A DNA stretch of 64,000 bases from Salirhabdus sp. Marseille-P4669 (GTDB lineage Bacteria > Bacillota > Bacilli > Bacillales > Alkalibacillaceae): contig NZ_OEQK01000002.1 of assembly GCF_900240405.1 (NCBI RefSeq), forward strand, positions 496,001 through 560,000. Direction: 5' to 3'. Of the stretch, positions 61,121 to 64,000 are shown piece by piece; position 1 is the first letter of the stretch; every line of letters starts with the position of its first letter. The position numbers and the translations under genes were made by a program. The notes beneath the pieces are model-generated. The model did no database searches. It was not told where the DNA came from and worked only from the letters and a program-made list of their open reading frames with translations.

Positions 61121-61149
61121 ATTATATCCAATTGGAATTTTTCAGTCAA
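61121..61149 (-). promoter_or_regulatory. Sigma-A promoter of the cold-shock gene
   Basis: On the minus strand TTGACT (61149-61144), exactly 17 bases, then TATAAT (61126-61121): near-perfect consensus. Predicted start near 61114. Confidence 0.82.
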
Positions 61150-61209
61150 GAAGCCTTATCCTACTAAAACCGCCATAAAACGGGTAATTGCTCATGAAAT
61201 TAGAAAATT

Positions 61210-61218
61210 TGTTAAAAT
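61210..61218 (+). promoter_or_regulatory. Extended -10 promoter candidate for the DUF72 gene
   Basis: TGT-TAAAAT at 61210-61218, 33 bases before the gene, with TTGCTC upstream at 18-19 bases spacing. Divergent from the csp promoter. Confidence 0.42.
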
Positions 61219-61250
61219 AAAATAAAACAATAAAATAAGAGGGATGAAAG

Positions 61251-62105
61251 ATGACGATCCATATTGGTTTAACAGGTTGGGGAGACCACCCTTCTTTATA
61301 TGAGGGTAGTTCCTCAAGTAATAAACTATCCGCATATGCTTCCCACTTTCCAGTAGTGGAAGTGGATACTGCCTTTTATGCCATACAATCGAGAAATAAT
61401 TATGAAAAATGGGTAAAAGAAACACCTGCTGACTTTTCCTTTGTCATTAAAGCATTTCAGGGTTTAACTGGACATGATCGCGTAAAACGTTCGGAGGAAG
61501 AATTTTATGAACTACTCTTAGCATATGCCGCTTCCATTACTCCTGTAATGGAAGCAAATAAACTAAATGCCATCTTATTTCAATTTCCACCGTGGTTTCA
61601 CCTATGCAAAGAGCATGTACATAAATTACGAATCATTCGAAAGACTTTACCCAATTTGCCACTTGCTCTGGAATTTCGTAATCGTACATGGTTTCAGCCT
61701 GAATTTAAAGAAAAAACATTAGAGTTTATGAGAGAAGAAAATTGGATTCATTCCATATGTGATGAGCCACAGGCGGGTGAGGGTTCTATACCGACTATAT
61801 TAGAGCCTACCCATGAAAAAACGTTAATACGATTTCATGGCAGGAATGTTCATGGCTGGAACAAGAATGGCAATCGAGATTGGCGTGCGGTTCGTTTTTT
61901 ATATCGATACAACGAAGAAGAATTGTTAGAATGGAAAAATTGGATAGAAGATTTACATGCAAAATCGAAAGAAATTACGATTCTATTTAATAACAATTCG
62001 GGTGGAGATGCTGCAGATAATGCAAAACAACTTATTCAGCTATTAAACATACAGTACGAAGGATTAAATCCAAGACAGTTGGACTTATTTGGAGGGGAAT
62101 TTTAA
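61251..62105 (+). CDS. yunF: DUF72 family protein (YunF-like)
   Basis: A 284-aa TIM-barrel-like DUF72 protein: IHIGLTGWGDHPSLYEG at the start, YASHFPVVEVDTAFYAIQSRNNYEKWVKETPADFSFVIKAFQGLTGH, LPLALEFRNRTWF and IRFHGRN. The family is widespread and of unknown function. GGGATGAAAG site upstream of the ATG. Its TAA overlaps the ATG of the next gene (TAATG), so the two are coupled. Similar to B. subtilis YunF, which is elsewhere in that genome. Confidence 0.88.
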   Translation: MTIHIGLTGWGDHPSLYEGSSSSNKLSAYASHFPVVEVDTAFYAIQSRNNYEKWVKETPADFSFVIKAFQGLTGHDRVKRSEEEFYELLLAYAASITPVMEANKLNAILFQFPPWFHLCKEHVHKLRIIRKTLPNLPLALEFRNRTWFQPEFKEKTLEFMREENWIHSICDEPQAGEGSIPTILEPTHEKTLIRFHGRNVHGWNKNGNRDWRAVRFLYRYNEEELLEWKNWIEDLHAKSKEITILFNNNSGGDAADNAKQLIQLLNIQYEGLNPRQLDLFGGEF

Positions 62106-62746
62106 TGGATGATTTTAACGTTATACAGGAAGCAACATCTTGGGTAAGAGAGATATTCGAAGCTGATGCAACTGGACACGATTTTTCACATATCGAAAGG
62201 GTAGTAAAGATGTCTCGCTACCTTGCAATGAGGGAAGAAGCAGATATCTTTGTATGTGAAATGGCTGCATTGCTACACGATGTTGCAGATGAAAAGTTAA
62301 CAGAAGATGTTATGCGTGCAAATGAGGATATCGACTCGTTACTACAAACGTTAGGAGTATCTCAGGAAAGAAGGAATCAAATTAAAGTTGCAATGAAGGA
62401 TGTATCGTTTAAGGGGAACCATCAAGTACCAAAAACGCTAGAAGGTCAGATTGTCCAAGATGCAGACCGATTAGATGCTATTGGTGCGCTCGGTATTGCA
62501 AGGACGTTTGCATACGGGGGGAGTAAAGGGCATAAAATGCATGATCCGGACTGGATGGAGTCCTATAAACAGACAGATTATCGAGATGAAAACAAAACGA
62601 CAGTCTATCATTTTTACGAAAAACTATTAAAATTAAAGGATTTAATGAACACGCAATCTGCAAAATCAATAGCAGAAAAAAGACACCAATTTATGGAGTC
62701 TTTTCTGGATCAATTCTATCGTGAATGGGAAGGGACTGATTTTTAA
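62105..62746 (+). CDS. HD-domain phosphohydrolase (YedJ-like)
   Basis: A 213-aa metal-dependent HD hydrolase. Ligands can be followed: H in TGHDFSHIERVVKMSRYLA, HD in MAALLHDVADEKL, and D in IVQDADRLDAIGALGIARTFAYGGSKG. The family hydrolyses phosphate esters, often nucleotides; the substrate is unknown. GGAGGGG in the end of the DUF72 gene serves as its ribosome site. Co-transcribed with that gene. Confidence 0.9.
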   Translation: MDDFNVIQEATSWVREIFEADATGHDFSHIERVVKMSRYLAMREEADIFVCEMAALLHDVADEKLTEDVMRANEDIDSLLQTLGVSQERRNQIKVAMKDVSFKGNHQVPKTLEGQIVQDADRLDAIGALGIARTFAYGGSKGHKMHDPDWMESYKQTDYRDENKTTVYHFYEKLLKLKDLMNTQSAKSIAEKRHQFMESFLDQFYREWEGTDF

Positions 62747-62754
62747 ATCAGTCC
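62733..62754. terminator. Hairpin at the end of the HD hydrolase gene
   Basis: Stem GGACTGATTT (62733-62742) with AAATCAGTCC (62745-62754), overlapping the stop codon, with only TTATAAAT behind it. It lies between convergent genes. Confidence 0.6.
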
Positions 62755-62789
62755 TTATAAATGTATCGAATATCAATTCAATCATGCAC

Positions 62790-63794
62790 TTATTGCACTC
62801 TTTTCGCTCCTAAATAACGTTGTTGCCAGTAAGATATGGTCATATCACTTATTTCAACACCATTATTTCCTGCATGAATAAAGGTGTTATTTCCTAAGTA
62901 TATACCTGCATGGGACGGGCCTGCTTTGTACGTTTCAAAGAAGACAACGTCCCCAACGCTTGGTTTCGAAACCGATGCCATAGCATACCACTGATCCGCG
63001 ACTGTTCGAGGTAAGGAATACCCTTCTTGAGCGAATACGAATTGGAGAAACCCACTACAATCAAAGCCACCTGGACTTTCGCCACCCCAAACATATGGTG
63101 TGCCGAGATAGGATTTAGCAATTCCTATTACCCCAGATGCATTTACTGTTGTTGTTTGCTTCACTGTTTGTTTTTCAGGAGTATGTTGAACCGTTTGAAC
63201 CATAGCTTGTTGCTCTGCTTCTTGGGAGGCTTGCAGTTGTTCTACAAATTGTTCATCTAGCTCCGTTTTAACTGGAATATCATGATCTTCCTGGAACTTT
63301 TCTGCTGCAGCTTTCGTTAATGGCCCATAAATACCATCAATTTTACCTTGGTAATAGCCAAAATAGTGAAGGGCACCTTGAACTTTCTTAACATCTTCAC
63401 TATACATACCAATATCAATGGATTCATTTTCTAAAGAGGTGAGAGGTTCAAGATAATGCTCTTTTTCAACCTCGATTAGTTTGTATATCGTTTCTTTATT
63501 AGCGCGACCATTTACATTTAAGTTATATTTTCTTTGGAACTTTTTAACATAATGCTCGGTAATAATTCCAAATTCATCATCAATTTCTGTTTCGAACATA
63601 TTAACGTTTTTCAGCTTTTTTTGTAATACACGAACAGCTTCACCATGCATACCGTATGTTAATGTTTCGGAATTGGTTAATTTTTTATTTTCCTTTTGAA
63701 CATCAACATCTAAATACGCTGAAAAAGGTTGCGTAAGGGCCAAACTACTTGCAAGCGTGCCGAAGATTAATGGTTTTGTATTTATGCCTGGCAT
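62790..63794 (-). CDS. Peptidoglycan-binding NlpC/P60 endopeptidase
   Basis: A 334-aa exported cell wall hydrolase. A signal peptide (about residues 1-26, ending QPFSA) is followed by two peptidoglycan-binding type 1 domains (about 42-108, YGMHGEAVRVLQKKLKNVNMF; about 124-180, GMYSEDVKKVQGALHYFGYYQGKIDGIYGPLTKAA), a Gln/Thr-rich linker and the NlpC/P60 domain (about 215-334). The catalytic Cys is in FDCSGFLQFVF and the His in GPSHAGIYLGN; FIHAG holds the third residue. AAAGGTGG precedes the ATG. It likely cleaves D-gamma-Glu-diamino acid bonds. Confidence 0.95.
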   Translation of the reverse strand: MPGINTKPLIFGTLASSLALTQPFSAYLDVDVQKENKKLTNSETLTYGMHGEAVRVLQKKLKNVNMFETEIDDEFGIITEHYVKKFQRKYNLNVNGRANKETIYKLIEVEKEHYLEPLTSLENESIDIGMYSEDVKKVQGALHYFGYYQGKIDGIYGPLTKAAAEKFQEDHDIPVKTELDEQFVEQLQASQEAEQQAMVQTVQHTPEKQTVKQTTTVNASGVIGIAKSYLGTPYVWGGESPGGFDCSGFLQFVFAQEGYSLPRTVADQWYAMASVSKPSVGDVVFFETYKAGPSHAGIYLGNNTFIHAGNNGVEISDMTISYWQQRYLGAKRVQ

Positions 63795-63903
63795 AGAAAC
63801 ACCACCTTTTCAATTTAGATGTAACATTTATATGAGCTACAAAAAGGATTATGTACATGTTACAATATTGTAAAATAAATAGAATAGGGAGATGCGGGAA
63901 AAA

Positions 63904-64000
63904 ATGGATCAGTATTTAAAGTTATGTCAACACATCTTGGATAATGGTGAGAAAAGAGAAGATCGAACAGGAACTGGTACAATTGGGGTGTTTGGTTGTC
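63904..64000 (+). CDS. thyA: Thymidylate synthase, N-terminal start (partial)
   Basis: The first 32 residues, starting [15 protein letters not shown] and continuing [16 protein letters not shown], are the classic N-terminus of folate-dependent thymidylate synthase (RTGTGT binds the dUMP phosphate). GGGAG and GCGGGA lie upstream of the ATG. The gene runs off the right edge. It is divergent from the NlpC/P60 gene. Confidence 0.96.
   Translation, partial: MDQYLKLCQHILDNGEKREDRTGTGTIGVFGC

Noticed and set aside
1-64000. Prophage, insertion sequence or genomic island
   Set aside because: No transposase, integrase, phage structural gene, terminal repeats or att-like duplication was seen; gene order and base composition are continuous with a core Bacillaceae chromosome.

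Overview
The window is about 64 kb of AT-rich (roughly 37% GC by eye), gene-dense chromosome from an endospore-forming Gram-positive bacterium of the family Bacillaceae. The evidence is the sporulation genes (spoIVA, a spoVIF homologue, cotD, an sspM-like gene, ypjB), menaquinone-based respiration (hepS-menG-hepT, qcrABC), bacillithiol synthesis (bshA), TRAP (mtrB), Gram-positive rnpB type B RNA, strong AGGAGG-type ribosome binding sites and AT-rich codon use. Gene order follows the Bacillus subtilis fni-to-ypsC segment almost gene by gene, but with enough gains and losses to suggest a more distant genus (Oceanobacillus/Virgibacillus-like is a guess). I see no prophage, insertion sequence, CRISPR array, tRNA or 16S/23S rRNA.

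Layout. 1-7.5 kb: end of fni, yphA, der, gpsA, a SpoVIF-family gene with a sigma-K-like promoter, yphE, yphF, spoIVA with a sigma-E-like promoter, hbs. 7.6-12.3 kb: mtrB, the heptaprenyl/menaquinone trio hepS-menG-hepT, ndk, cheR. 12.5-22.1 kb: aromatic amino acid cluster aroC-aroB-aroH-hisC-tyrA-aroA, in which the trp operon found between aroH and hisC in B. subtilis is absent, then an unrecognised 286-aa gene, ypiA, ypiB, ypiF. 22.2-28 kb: the cytochrome bc operon qcrABC, ypjA, ypjB, an unusual structured intergenic stretch, a YugP-type metallopeptidase, a 52-bp tandem repeat, and ypjC on the opposite strand. 28.2-38.8 kb: ypjD-dapB-mgsA-bshA-cca-birA-panBCD-dinG, then a secreted, catalytically degenerate metallo-beta-lactamase-like protein; bshB1 is missing beside bshA. 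39-43.8 kb: ypmA-ypmB-aspB-asnS, dnaD-nth. 43.9-44.2 kb: a tandem array of 41-43 bp units. 44.2-51.4 kb: ponA and recU on the minus strand, yppC, an sspM-like gene, a small coiled-coil gene, yppE, cdd, cotD, ypsA, gpsB. 51.4-54.8 kb: rnpB, a THUMP methyltransferase, an M32 carboxypeptidase. 55-64 kb: a ba3-type terminal oxidase with a 49-aa third subunit, a type III polyketide synthase/methyltransferase pair, a queuosine-precursor transporter behind a preQ1-I riboswitch candidate, a lytic transglycosylase, a cold-shock gene with a long terminator-containing leader, a DUF72 gene, an HD hydrolase, an NlpC/P60 endopeptidase and the start of thyA.

How the genes fit together. Most of the window is core metabolism: chorismate to tyrosine/phenylalanine precursors; isoprenoid to menaquinone, feeding the bc complex and ba3 oxidase; lysine/diaminopimelate and pantothenate; DNA replication and repair (dnaD, nth, recU, dinG); and cell wall growth (ponA, gpsB, hydrolases). 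Spore formation genes are interspersed.

I found no large undescribed system. The best leads are small: the preQ1-I candidate (59836-59876), the attenuator-like csp leader (60930-61115), the structured element between ypjB and the metallopeptidase (25784-25926), two intergenic tandem-repeat families, the dead metallo-beta-lactamase (38039-38821), the unknown 286-aa protein (18711-19571), and the loss of trp and bshB1 from otherwise conserved clusters. Comparisons with B. subtilis gene order are from memory, not from a search.
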